Shown here one piece after another: positions 1 through 10,000 of a DNA stretch of 64,000 nucleotides. The position numbers were made by a program, and so were the translations under genes. Numbering within the stretch: position 1 is the stretch's first letter; each line of letters begins with the position of its first letter. The stretch lies in NCBI GenBank assembly GCA_036936605.1, contig JAUPFV010000002.1:203817273-203881272 (forward strand), in the 5' to 3' direction. This DNA comes from Limnanthes douglasii subsp. nivea (lineage: Eukaryota > Streptophyta > Magnoliopsida > Brassicales > Limnanthaceae). The notes beneath the pieces were generated by a model. The model saw only the letters and a program-made list of their open reading frames with translations. It had not been told where the DNA came from and searched no databases.

Positions 1-161
1 CCAACAGGAGTGTTGTTGATTAATCTGGCAGCCTTATACTCATCTGCTCTTTCAGTAATGCAAAAGTAGTCGTCTGATCTGAAGACTAGATTATCGTCGG
101 GCTTCAGAGATTTGGATTTTTTGGGTATGTTAGCCTTGGATCTTCTGGTTTTTGGATTTTC
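1..161 (-). pseudogene. Partial open frame running off the window edge, unknown
   Basis: On the - strand a frame stays open from about 161 to base 1 and continues beyond the window. It encodes a lysine/serine-rich stretch followed by a more globular part containing DDYFCITERADEYKAARL. An in-frame TGA at 162-164 closes it upstream, and there is no ATG. The composition could fit a transposon-associated protein, but I do not recognise a family with confidence. It may be the last part of an exon or of a decayed element. Confidence 0.25.
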
Positions 162-741
162 TCATAAACTGGATGAAGATTGACCAGAAAGTATAGGTTT
201 TGATCAGAAAGTTTAAGTTTTCTGATGAAGATGTTGAGAAAGTTGAAGAACACGTTGAAGGTACCCAAGGGTGTGTTTTTTCTCTTTAAAGGAAATTGAA
301 TTGTGAGAATGAAAAATGAGGCTACTAATGAATTTGTAGGAGGATAAGAAGAGGTGTAAGTGTGGAAAAGACTCTATGATGATAGGGCAAAATACAAAAT
401 GGTGAAAAACTTATGAGTTCGACGTTTGTCGGACTAGTTAGCTAGCTATGAATCTAGTAGCTAGGCATTCATGATGAATCTAAATAATTAGATTTATGGG
501 CACCTTTGGTAAAATTCGAAGCTTAGCATCCTCTAATTTGATTTAAATTCGTTGACTATGTTCTGAAACTGCATTCAGAAAGATTCGATGACTATATTTT
601 TGATTTCGAGTTTTCTATTGGGTTTTTAACTTCGAGTTTTATATTGAGTTTTTGACTTTGAGTTTTCTGATATGGCTTCTGGTAAGATTTTACGTTGGAA
701 TTCATTGTTACAAAATATTTGTTCCAAGATATGTTATATGT
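162..741. other. No gene seen
   Basis: This stretch is AT-rich and has stops in all frames. It contains short imperfect repeats of a 'ttcgagtttt' type near 600-660. I see no coding or RNA feature in it. Confidence 0.5.
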
Positions 742-1471
742 TTATGTTAAGTGTCAAGCTTCATGTTTGTTCTCGGTTGATAATGTCACGTTTTCTTCTG
801 TGATTAAGGTGTGTTTGATTATAGATCACTTTCCATCGGTATATATATATATATATTAATTATATTGTTTTAAGAAATGGTTTTGAGAAAAACCTGTTAT
901 ATAAACTGCTTTGGTTCACTTTTACTACATAAATGACTGACTGGATATTGTACGTGTACTAATCGATGAAATGCTTAAACCAGACTTTAGATTGTATAAT
1001 GCTTTGATTTCTAGCTATTCTCTTAACAAGTTTGAGTCATAAGCTCTTGATGTTTTCAAGACGATTCAAAATATTGATTTGAACCTAAATTTGAGCATTT
1101 TCTCTACCATTGTTCCTATGTGCACGCGTTTAGGCTGGTTGGATATCAGTAAATCAATTTATGCATTCGCTCTTAAATATGGGTGTCTTTCAAACGATTT
1201 TATGGTTCCTGCATTGATCCTAATGTATGCTAAAGAAGTATATTTATGTTGTTCTAAAATATTTTTTAAATCGGTTAGAAAAGAAAAAGTTTCGAGTTGG
1301 TATTCTATAATTTATGCATATACACAAAACCACAAGCTTTATAAATGTTTTGAAATGTTTCATCAAATAATTTATACAGAAACTCTACATGATCACGTCA
1401 CTTTCGTTTCTATTATTCCGTCATGCGGGAACCTTTCAGGTAAATATATGGTGAATCTCTTCGTGCAATAG
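742..1471 (+). pseudogene. Pentatricopeptide repeat (PPR) protein remnant
   Basis: PPR proteins are organelle RNA-binding proteins built from 35-residue helical repeats. Several degenerate repeats can be read here. At about 742-830 the text contains VTFSSVIKVC. At 970-1075 a repeat has P-D-x3-YNALISSYS and then ALDVFKTIQ, broken by an in-frame TAA at about 1040. At 1079-1471 a 130-codon frame contains WYSIIYAYTQN and HVTFVSIIPSC, the usual W-x-x-[IM]-I-x-x-[YH] and VTF-x-S-[IV] pattern of PLS-type repeats. There is no start codon or organelle-targeting region, the frames are interrupted and the remnant ends abruptly, so this is a decayed gene fragment. The exact PPR subclass cannot be decided. 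Confidence 0.6.
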
Positions 1472-1602
1472 TTTTAATACTTGGAGTTTCTTTTGGTATT
1501 TGGCTTGATTCTAACCTTAAATGGCATACTGATGACTTGTCCTATACACGTCTTTAATGATTTTGTAGTATAATAGATTTCTAATTTATCGTTTTGTCCT
1601 TA

Positions 1603-2344
1603 GTTGGCAAGTTTTTGGTTGTACTAATGAATGTTAAACCATGGAATGACGAAACCGACATGAAGAAACTTGATGAAGCCGCAAGAATCACCTAAATGGA
1701 AGGTCTTACGTGGGGGGCATGTTAATCTCTAACTGAACAATGTATTTTTATTTTATCATTCATGATAAGAATATAACTAATTGAAGAATAAAAATAATTA
1801 CTAAGATGTCTATAGTATAGTATTCAATAGTTGAAGGAGAGATTTGGTGTAAAACATAAATGTAAAAGACCAAATATGTAATTTGTAACAAATATGTTTG
1901 TACTAAGTAGTAAAATAGGGTGAAGTATTAACACCACTAACTAATTCCATTACATGTAACCACCTCACCTATAAATAGGTGTACTTGCCTTGGGAATAGA
2001 ATTGATTAACACTTTACAAAATTTAACTTGTGATCACTTTTTCTTTCTATAAACTTGAGCAATCTTCTTTTTCTAAAACTCTCCCAATAATTCTTCTTAA
2101 ACTTCATTTTCTTCCCCTAACATAATAAATACTTATCAATTTATTTTTTTAACTAAAAATTTTGCCAACGCCATTACAACTAAGCTTGTACTAGTTGGAT
2201 ACAGTATAAAGATATTGAAGATTATCCTCACCATTGTCGACGACTTAGTGTTTATTGATGATCTCAATGAAGAAAAAACCTAATGTTGCAACAATTAACG
2301 AATACATCTAGATTTGTGAAATCGTTGCTTTCAACAAAATATGA
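1603..2344 (+). pseudogene. Elongation factor 1B-beta (EF-1-beta/delta) pseudogene, C-terminal exchange domain
   Basis: The eEF1B beta/delta subunit is the nucleotide-exchange factor for eEF1A in translation elongation. Two pieces of its conserved C-terminal domain are visible. Piece one, about 1603-1720, contains NVKPWNDETDMKKLDEAA and then MEGLTWGA, with an in-frame TAA just before MEG. Piece two, about 2180-2344, contains KLVLVGYSIKILKIILTIVDD and, after a frameshift near 2275, INEYI-stop-ICEIVAFNKI followed by TGA, which matches the family's usual C terminus. A splice-acceptor-like tract (ttttgtccttag) precedes piece one, and the junction after WGA fits an old intron, so this is a decayed genomic copy rather than a processed one. 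The intervening 1720-2122 looks like a solo LTR. No functional protein can be made. Confidence 0.75.
1720..2122. mobile_element. Probable solo LTR (Ty1/copia-like) inside the eEF1B pseudogene
   Basis: A 403-bp block begins TGTTAATCTC and ends CCCCTAACA, the TGTTA..TAACA termini typical of copia LTRs. A TATA box (TATAAATA, 1970-1977) lies in the second half, followed by a CT-rich leader-like tract. It contains no coding sequence. I could not see a clear 5-bp target duplication, so the boundaries rest on the termini, the TATA box and the position interrupting the eEF1B domain. Confidence 0.45.
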
Positions 2345-2945
2345 CATGTTTGTTTTAATGTCATCTAACACAATAAAGTCTAGCTCGAGTATCCCCCTAG
2401 TTGTTTTCGTTTGGTTTTGTTGTCATATCGATATTTTATAAATTTATGGTCTTGTACTTTACCAAACAAAACAAGCTCATCCATTTGGTTTTAATCTCTC
2501 TAGTCGTATTTGGAATTAAAACATAAGGTTGTTTAACAAAATACAATTCTATTCGTAGTGATATCATAAGATATGCTTTCTCTTCACAAAACCTTACCAA
2601 TTGTTTTATGAAATATGTACATTTTAACACCTAATTCCCAACAGATTTAAAGCTGTTAAACTTTTCACCTTAGATTTATGTAAATAATTGATCAATAAAG
2701 TTGGTTTTAAAATTATGAATCCCTTACCAAATCCCAGCTATGATTTGATGAACATGTTGATTTGAAAAAGAAATCTTAAACTCGCAAATTTTGAGATTTC
2801 TTGTACCTCAATATTGTACAATTCAGCATCTACGCCTATCGATTTGGAAATGTATTGTAACCTTAAGTACGGTTTGAAACGTGATTTTGGATTAAAACTA
2901 GTTATGGTTTGAAACGTGACTTTGGATTCTAACACTTAAACTGTA
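2345..2945. other. No gene; contains a 23-bp direct repeat
   Basis: AT-rich DNA without a supported gene. A near-perfect 23-bp direct repeat beginning ggtttgaaacgtga occurs at 2871-2893 and 2906-2928, differing at one base. Confidence 0.5.
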
Positions 2946-2949
2946 TATT

Positions 2950-3140
2950 TTAATAATATTAAAACGGCTAAACATTTTATTTTAACCATATTAACGCGAC
3001 TAAACTTTTATTTTAAGAGTATTAAAACTGTTAAACACTTATTTTAACAAGTATTAATTATTTTTCGAAATATATCATTTACACTATTTGTTTGATTGGT
3101 CTCATAAAAATAAACACAAAAATGTATTTTTTTAAATTAT
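2950..3140. repeat. Dispersed AT-rich repeat, copy 1
   Basis: Several short units of the form 'attaaaac(g/t)g(c/t)taaac' are followed by a segment with cgaaatatatcat and then ttgtttgattggtctcataaa. The same order of parts recurs at 46020-46250, so this is a dispersed non-coding repeat. Type unknown; possibly a non-autonomous transposon. Confidence 0.45.
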
Positions 3141-3147
3141 AATAAAA

Positions 3148-4515
3148 AGGGTAAAGTACCATTTAAGACCCAAACCCCTAACTATTATCCATCTAATACC
3201 TATATTTTCATTATTCTCTAAGAAAGACCCGTTCTAGTCAAATATTTACCATTGAAGACCCACTAATACCCTAAATACCCTACCTATAATATAAAAGCTT
3301 TTAACATTCCATACTTCGTTTTTTCCCCAATTTCTCTCTCTCTACATGAATAAAACAGTGTTCTAGTATTATAGTTGATGATTAATTCTTTACTCGATTT
3401 CTTGTTTTTCTTTTGTTTTCGTATGATTTTGATTTGTGTTTTTACTTGATTATGCGAAGATACTCGATGTTGTGTGTGTTTGAAACTTGAATTTGAGTTT
3501 GAAATAGCTGTTTTAAAGATCTGTTTTCGTTTGTTTTCATAGTGTTTATTATCAAATTTCTAGTTAGTTTTTGAGTTCGAATTATGGTAATGTAGTTTAT
3601 TTGTAGCATTGTATTAGTGTTTCGTTGATTTTAGTATTTATTTTGTCTTTTTGTAAATTTCAGTCGCGTAACAGATTTTCTAGTTTTCAGTGAAGGAGAT
3701 GCGAAATGTACGATTTCAGTAAGTAAGGATAGATGCGAAACGTTTGTATATGTACCTATTGATAGCTGCAAAATGTGTAATCCTTCTAGAATGGTAGATG
3801 CAAAAAACACATTTTTGATACATGCGAAACGTTATTTGTTCTAAAAAACTTATTATTTTTTAATTCATAACATATCATGAGTGGTACTAGTTTGTTCGTC
3901 TTAAAAAAACAAAACCAACGGTATTTTTGGATTTTTTTTTTCGAGTTACGGTTTAAAAAATACCGAATTTTAAAGTATTAAAATTTATAGAGGCTTCCCG
4001 AAGAAGATGCGAAACCTTCTTTGTTACGATAGATGTGAAACCTGTTTTGTTGTACTAGATGCGGAACCTTCTTTATTTTGCTGGATACGAAACCTTCTTT
4101 ATTTTGATAGATGCTAAACCTTCTTTATCTTGATAGATGCGAAACTTTTTTTATTTTGATAGATGCGAAACCTTCTTTATTTTGCTAAATGAGAAACCTC
4201 TTTGTTTTGATATATGCAAAAACTTCTTTATTTTGATAGATGCAAAACCAGTCACTGGATGCGAAACTATATAACTGAGAAACGTGTGTATATATATTTT
4301 TAAAAAAAATCAAAACATATCATGAATGGTACTAGTTTTGTTCGTATTAAAAAAACAAAACCAATGGTATTTTTGGACTCTTTTTCCGAGTTACGGACTA
4401 AAAGATACGGACCTTTAAAAATTGAAGTTGAAAAAACAAAGAAAGAGAAATTGGTTAATGTATTTTATATAGAAGGGTATTTATACTATAAAGTCTCTTG
4501 ACATTTTTAGGTCTT
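3148..4515. repeat. Non-coding repeat block with minisatellite and flanking duplicated arms
   Basis: No gene is supported here. The block has a CT-rich leader-like tract near 3330-3345, then a 27-bp tandem array (4004-4275) flanked by two arms of about 120 bp in direct orientation (3860-3975 and 4309-4430). Each arm contains aacatatcatga and then ggtactagtttt. The arms also resemble the dispersed repeat at 46135-46240. The ends carry 'aagaccc'/'gggtatt'-like motifs, but I could not define terminal inverted repeats. Confidence 0.5.
4004..4275. repeat. 27-bp minisatellite, about 9-10 units
   Basis: Tandem units approximate GATAGATGCGAAACC followed by TTCTTTATTTT. Variants include gatgtgaaacc, gatgcggaacc and gatacgaaacc. 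Scattered single copies of gatgcgaaa also occur upstream (3698-3840), so the array probably grew from a motif already present. I know of no function. Confidence 0.75.
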
Positions 4516-4805
4516 TATCCATAATAGGTTTGTTGAATGAGTCTTTGTTGATAAGCTTTAAAAAAATACAGACTTTTCAATAAATCCATTTTTTTAATAA
4601 AAAGTTTCAATATTATAAAAAGCAATGGATGAAAAAAGTTGGATAATATATAAACAATGCTCCTCGAGGGGGACTTCTCCAAGAAATAGCAATAGATCAA
4701 TTCCGTTAATTTCTCCGGCGACTTCTCCGATAGCCCTCCTCTCTCTTTCTCCGTTCTCTCTTTCTCTTCTTTTTTTCTCTCTCGCTGTTCTTCTTTATCT
4801 CTATC

Positions 4806-6176
4806 ATGGAGATAAGAAACAATGTGCTCTTCGAAGACGAATTTCCAGCTTTTTTTCAAACGCAAAAGCAGAGTACATGTGAAAAACAAATGGAGAAGAA
4901 GTAGTTTGCAAACCTGTTTAGAAATGAAAATTCAAGAATTCATGAAATCGACTTCAAACCAGTAAGCGTTACTTCGAAATCAGACCACATATCTGTTCAG
5001 TTTCATCAATAAATCAAAGAAAAGTTGTAGTTGAAATCTAAAATTACCCTTATCGAAAAAATTTCTTTAGGTTTACCAAAGAAAATGGTGTTAGAAAACT
5101 TCTTCAATTCATTAAAGTTCAAAGGTCGATTTCTTACAACTAATTGGGATTCTCACCACATTTTCATGGAATTCGAATTAGATGAAGATGTATGTAAAAT
5201 ATGGTCAAGAAATGTTTGGAATGTGGGAGGCTTTACTATGAGGATCCTGATATGTTCTCCTGATTTTCATCATAAGTATGAAAATCCGACGGTGTTGGTC
5301 TGGAAAAAGTTTGAAAAACTATCTGAATACCTCTACAATGCTGGGTTTTTGAAGGAAATTGCTTCTACTTTAGGCAAGCCATACAAAATTGAAATCCCAG
5401 ATGATAATAGAGCTTTCAAAAACTCTACTTTTGCGTTAATCGAAATTGACTTATCCAGGAAGATTCATAACCGTATTTGGATTCGTTTTGGAATTAACGA
5501 CCGGTGTTGGATTAATCTTAAATATAAGAATCTGCCTTCGTATTGTAATGGTTGCTTTCATTTGGGTCAATGTTATGATTAATGTAAGAAAAAATCTAAG
5601 CCTGCCGGCCAAGATGTTCAGTCTCAATCAAAGAAGATAGAAAATCAGAGTGAAATTGAGAAAGAAGGTGTTGTAAAGATGAACAAAAAGACTATAAATG
5701 AAGCTGTTGAATCAAATTCTGAATTTATTCCAAATTTGAAATCAATAATCGTTCATAAGCAAGTGGAGGATATATCTTCAAATGATACTCTGTTTAAAGA
5801 AATGATATAAGAGAAATCTACAACTAGTAACAATGATATACAACAAAGTTTTGCAGAAAATATTCCTGAAAATGCTGAAGTCATCGAAGCTATTCAACAT
5901 CTTCAAGCGCAATGTGATAAACATGATCTTCATAAAGCTGTTAATTTTTTATCGGGCACCAACTCTCCAATTCAGGATAATATTGGGAGTCTTCAATTGT
6001 CTCAAGTTAATAAAGATCATTCTCCTACAGGCCAAGAGTTCAGCACTATCCTGAAAAAGAAACTCAATTCAGCAAAAAAGATAAAGAAACCAAGCTCTAA
6101 GATCATGAAATCTCTCAAGTATGGAGGAACAAACAGGAAAAACAAATCTTTATCTGATAATGATAAAGATCATTAA
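4806..6176 (+). pseudogene. LINE ORF1 (DUF4283 plus zinc knuckle), nonfunctional
   Basis: ORF1 of plant L1 elements is a nucleic-acid-binding protein that packages the element RNA. Reading from ATG 4806 in one frame gives an N-terminal part with FANLFRNEN and IDFKPVSVTSKSD, then a DUF4283-like region (5031-5500) with KISLGLPKKMVLENFF and W-x-x-H-H-I-F-M-E-F, then a zinc-knuckle remnant. The knuckle reads CNGCFHLGQCYD-stop-C: the expected His is Gln and a TAA (5580-5582) precedes the last Cys. Further in-frame stops include a TAG near 4907 and a TAG at 5028-5030. The C-terminal part is Lys/Asn-rich and ends with TAA at 6174-6176. It overlaps the ORF2 start by 17 nt. Confidence 0.7.
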
Positions 6177-6615
6177 CTGGAACCTACGGGGTATTAATAA
6201 TAAATCAACAATCAGGAGACTGAAAGATATGATTTTCAAAGACAAAATTAGCATTTTGGTTATTTAAGATCCCTTAACAAACTCTGATAATATTTCTGTT
6301 ATTACTGATTTGCTGGGTTTTTTGGGTTGCTGTTACAATATTTCTAATAAAATTTGTGTGTTTTGAGTTACTGATCTTAGTATTAATGTCATAGTTAATC
6401 ATGATCAATGCCTTAACATGGAAGTTACCACTAATGATAATATTGTTTTTCACTTATCTGTTGTTTATGCAAAGTGTAACAGAATGCTCAGGTTGGACTT
6501 ATGGGATCAATTAAAGTTGAATTCTAATACTAATCATGGCTGGCTTGTGGTTGGGGACTTTAATGTCATAACTACTTCAGATGAGCAGATTGGATGTAAG
6601 AAAATTGATCAAAAT
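6160..6615 (+). pseudogene. LINE ORF2, endonuclease part (upstream of the insertion)
   Basis: ATG 6160 begins MIKIINWNLRGINNKST, the usual start of the apurinic-type endonuclease that nicks target DNA for LINE reverse transcription. Downstream is VYAKCNRMLR and the conserved GDFNVI at about 6556-6573. Two in-frame stops occur (one soon after ISILVI near 6265, one near 6363). The frame ends exactly at codon 6613-6615, where the LTR element begins, and resumes at 17054. The second LINE reads GDYNVIS at the equivalent position, confirming homology. Confidence 0.75.
6611..6615. repeat. Target-site duplication of the Tat-like element, left copy
   Basis: AAAAT directly before the TGATGAG start of the 5' LTR. 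It is identical to 17049-17053 after the 3' LTR. Five bases is the size expected for Ty3/gypsy integrase. Confidence 0.85.
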
Positions 6616-7024
6616 TGATGAGTCCGGATCCTGTTACCACTTCGGACAAGGTCAGTTCGGACAAGGTCTACCTAACCGGACGATGACAATTCGGACACCA
6701 TCATTCATTGTGCTGATTCGAACAGAACTAAAGTACTTAAAACCTAATCACTTCTTGACTAAGCTGCTTGCTCTCCTACTAAGAGCTCATGGGTTCTTGA
6801 ACTTGACCCGAGTCCATTAAACATGACTCGAAAGCCCATAAAGCCCAAATGTAAGGGTATAAATACCCAACCACCAACAATAAATGGGGGTAATGAAAAT
6901 TAAATACAACCAGACTGCTTAGTTCTCCCTCTACTCTCTACTCAAACATTAAATACTCTCAAACTTCCACACAGTTCTAAACAAAAATTACAAATTTACC
7001 CTCAGACGAAAATAAACCTCACCA
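6616..7024 (+). repeat. 5' LTR of the Tat-like element
   Basis: 409 bp, starting TGATGAGTCCGG and ending AACCTCACCA (TG..CA). It contains a TATA box (TATAAATA, 6858-6865) and the same sequence order as the 3' LTR at 16640-17048. A short frame reading through it is not a gene. Confidence 0.85.
6858..6865 (+). promoter_or_regulatory. TATA box in the 5' LTR
   Basis: TATAAATA within GGGTATAAATACCC, in the second half of the LTR, where the U3 promoter driving the genomic RNA is expected. Confidence 0.6.
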
Positions 7025-7027
7025 AAT

Positions 7028-7044
7028 TGGCGACCACAGTGGGA
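7028..7044 (+). promoter_or_regulatory. Primer binding site of the Tat-like element
   Basis: TGGCGACCACAGTGGGA starts three bases after the 5' LTR end. The TGG start fits the CCA end of a tRNA. The TGGCGAC-type site resembles the Arg-tRNA sites described for Tat/Ogre elements, but I cannot confirm the tRNA by search. Confidence 0.5.
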
Positions 7045-7097
7045 GCACGACGGTGCCTGAATCAAGCATTCGAAACTAACAAGAAAAATCAGTCCGA

Positions 7098-10000
7098 ATG
7101 AATCCAGACGCCCCGGAAGTACCACCAGCTTTGCTTGAAGTGGTGGGTGAAAATGATGAGTACACCATCGAGGAGCGTGATAGATTAAAGGACGAGATAG
7201 AAGCTTTGAGGGTAGAGAAGGCAAAGATGGGCATAAAAGAGAAATCAAAGGCATCAGTTGCTCATCATACCGACAACCCTAGAGATCATGAGCCTTCGAA
7301 GACCCATGTGAGCACCAAGAAGACTCATGCTAGCTCCAAATAGTCTCACCGGTCTAAGCCAGTGGAGAGTTCAGACTCAGACTCAGAGTCTTCTGGTAGC
7401 TCCCCGGACGAGGATGAAGTTGAAGAGTCCTTATCCTCCAGCAGTGATGAGGGCCGATCTAAAAAGAAGCAAAAGTTGATTAAAAAGTATTCAAGAAAAA
7501 GGGATAGACATGGGAAGTTGAAGAGGCATATAAGCAAAGAATCATCTCACAGCCGGAGGCATGTAGACCGGATGCAAGTGGATCCTTTCGCCTTCCATGA
7601 TGAACCAAGTATCTTTGCAACTCCCAATGAGGATACTGTTTTCAGTCGTGGCCGGAACTGGAGACAATCTCCATTGTCTTCCAAGATTCTGTCCGGAAAC
7701 CTCCCTAAGAGGTTCGATAGTACGAAAATGGAGAAATACGATGGCAGTAAAGATCCGGACAACCACTTGGAGCAATTTAAAAGCTTCATGATGAATTTTG
7801 AGGATGACGACAAGTTACTCTGTACAGCATTCTCCCAATCCTTTACGAGGAGTGCTCTGAAGTGGTATAACAACCTACCTCAAGACTGCATCAGGAATTT
7901 TGATACCTTTTGGGTGGCCTTTCGAAGGCAGCTTGTTGAGAGTAAAGAATTGAAGGGTAATGGGGACACAATAATCCATTGTGCCCAAGAACCAAACGAA
8001 TCATTGAAAGAATACATAAGTCGTTTTGTAAACACCAAAAATGGGTTGGATGATTGCTTCGAGCAAGTAGCAATAGCATCTTTGAGGCAGGGCTTAAACC
8101 CTGGAAATTTGGCTGATTCAGTGACCAGAAAGAAAGCCATGACTTGGGGAGGTTTGCTGAATCAAGTCAGAAAGCAAATCAACGTTGATGAAACAAAGAA
8201 AACTAGGGTGCACAGGCAGGTGAGGTCTGCCTCGGTTGCACCAAACCCCAACCAAAATCAGTCCGGGAACAAGGCAAGGGAGACCGGACAGGGGCATAAC
8301 AGGGCTAAAGCTCAATCTCAGCTAGCTGCGTCTGCCCAGAGTCAACAATCTAGAAATAAGAGAGGGCCTTGGGTTCAACCGGAGTGGTTTGCAGAGTTAA
8401 AAGAAAGTATGGCCACCATTTACGACAAAACAAAGGAAGAAGTGCACTATAGAAGGCCTGCCGCACTGCAATCTCCTAGGGAACATCGTAACAATTCCTT
8501 TTGTCAGTACCATAATGACACTGGCCATACAACTGACGATTGTATCACTTTAAAACAAGAAGTTCAGAACTTAACTGAAAGAGGAAAGCTGGGGGTGTAT
8601 GTCAAAAGAAGAGGAGGAAATAGGCCTGATAATGCTCATCGGGTTTTTCCGAGCAATGCTGCTCCGGAGGGAGCTATGGTTATAATCGAAAGATTTGATG
8701 TAGAATCAGAATACTTGGATCCTGATCCAACTCGAAATAGAGTGGGTGCCATTGAAGAACGTTGTAAAACAGTCTCCGGGCTTATTAAGTTTTTTGAGTC
8801 ACTTACAATTTTTAGAGGGGATACTATGACAGCTCCTACTGTTTCTTCAAGGAAGAGGCACGTTCACACTTTAGCTACCCAGCTAGAAGGAGGCATGACC
8901 TCCTATCAATCACAAATTCCATTTCCCTTCATTGTTTTCGATGAAGATGACTTAAGGGATATAATTGGCCCTCATGAAGATGTTGTTGTCATAAGAGCAT
9001 CCATTGGGGGCAATGACATAAGACGAATCTTGGTGGATACTGGGAGTTCAGCCAATATCCTCTTCTTAACCACTTACAAAAAGACGAAAAATCCAGCCGT
9101 AATTTAGCGTTCGGACAAATCAATTGTGGGCTTCACTGGGAGCTCAGCAGATGTGATCGGGGAGTTCGAAGAGGAAGTTTTGTTGGGCAAGGGCCTTTTT
9201 AAGAAGATGGTCAGGATACTTTTTATTGTGGTGGATTATCCCACTTGTTATAATGCTATTTTAGGGAGGTCTTGGCTCTCTAGGATGCATGCAGTAGCCT
9301 CGACAGTCCACCAATGTTTGAAATATGCTGTTCAAGGACAAGTGGGAGTTGTCCGGAGCAGTCAAAAGATTGCAAGAGAGTGTTATGCTACAGCACTGGC
9401 TCCACGGACGTTGGGGGCAGTTTGTATCAACGAAGAATAGCAGTTTGAGGGGCTTTCTGGGGGTGAGGGTGAAATTGATGACCCCAAAGAGACCCCTGGA
9501 GTGCTAATACCGGTTGAAGAAGTTGAAACACATTCTTTGGAAGAAGGAAAAAGTATTAAGATAGGATCCAAAATGTCATCCGAACTGAAGAATAAAATGT
9601 TAAAGTTTCTAAAAGACCATCAGCATGTTTTTGCTTGGTGCAATGCTGATGTTACTGGGGTTCCAGCAGATATTATATCACATCACCTATCCATTCAGAG
9701 GGACATGGCACCTGTGGTACAAAAGAAAAGGGATTTTTCCAAGGAAAAGGCTGATGTTATTGTTCAAGAAGTTGACAGGCTCATAAAAATGGGGAATATA
9801 AAGGAGTCTCAGTATCCTTTGTGGACTGCCAATCCGGTTTTGGTGAAAAAGAAAAATGGCGAGTGGCGTATGTGCTTTGACTTCACAGATCTCAATAGGG
9901 CTTGCCCAAAATATTTATATCCAGTCCCCTGGATTGATCAGCTGGTAGATTCCACTTTTGGGAATAAACTACTATCCTTCATGGATGCTTTCTCCGGGTA

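Noticed and set aside
4004..4275. CRISPR-like array
   Set aside because: Units are contiguous tandem repeats without unique spacers, in a plant genome.
4515..4889. A 124-codon - strand frame rich in Glu/Arg/Lys
   Set aside because: It is the complement of the CT-rich LINE leader; low-complexity composition explains it.
6581..6820. A + strand frame across the 5' LTR and an identical one in the 3' LTR (16599-16844)
   Set aside because: They translate LTR sequence, start outside the element and have no family features.
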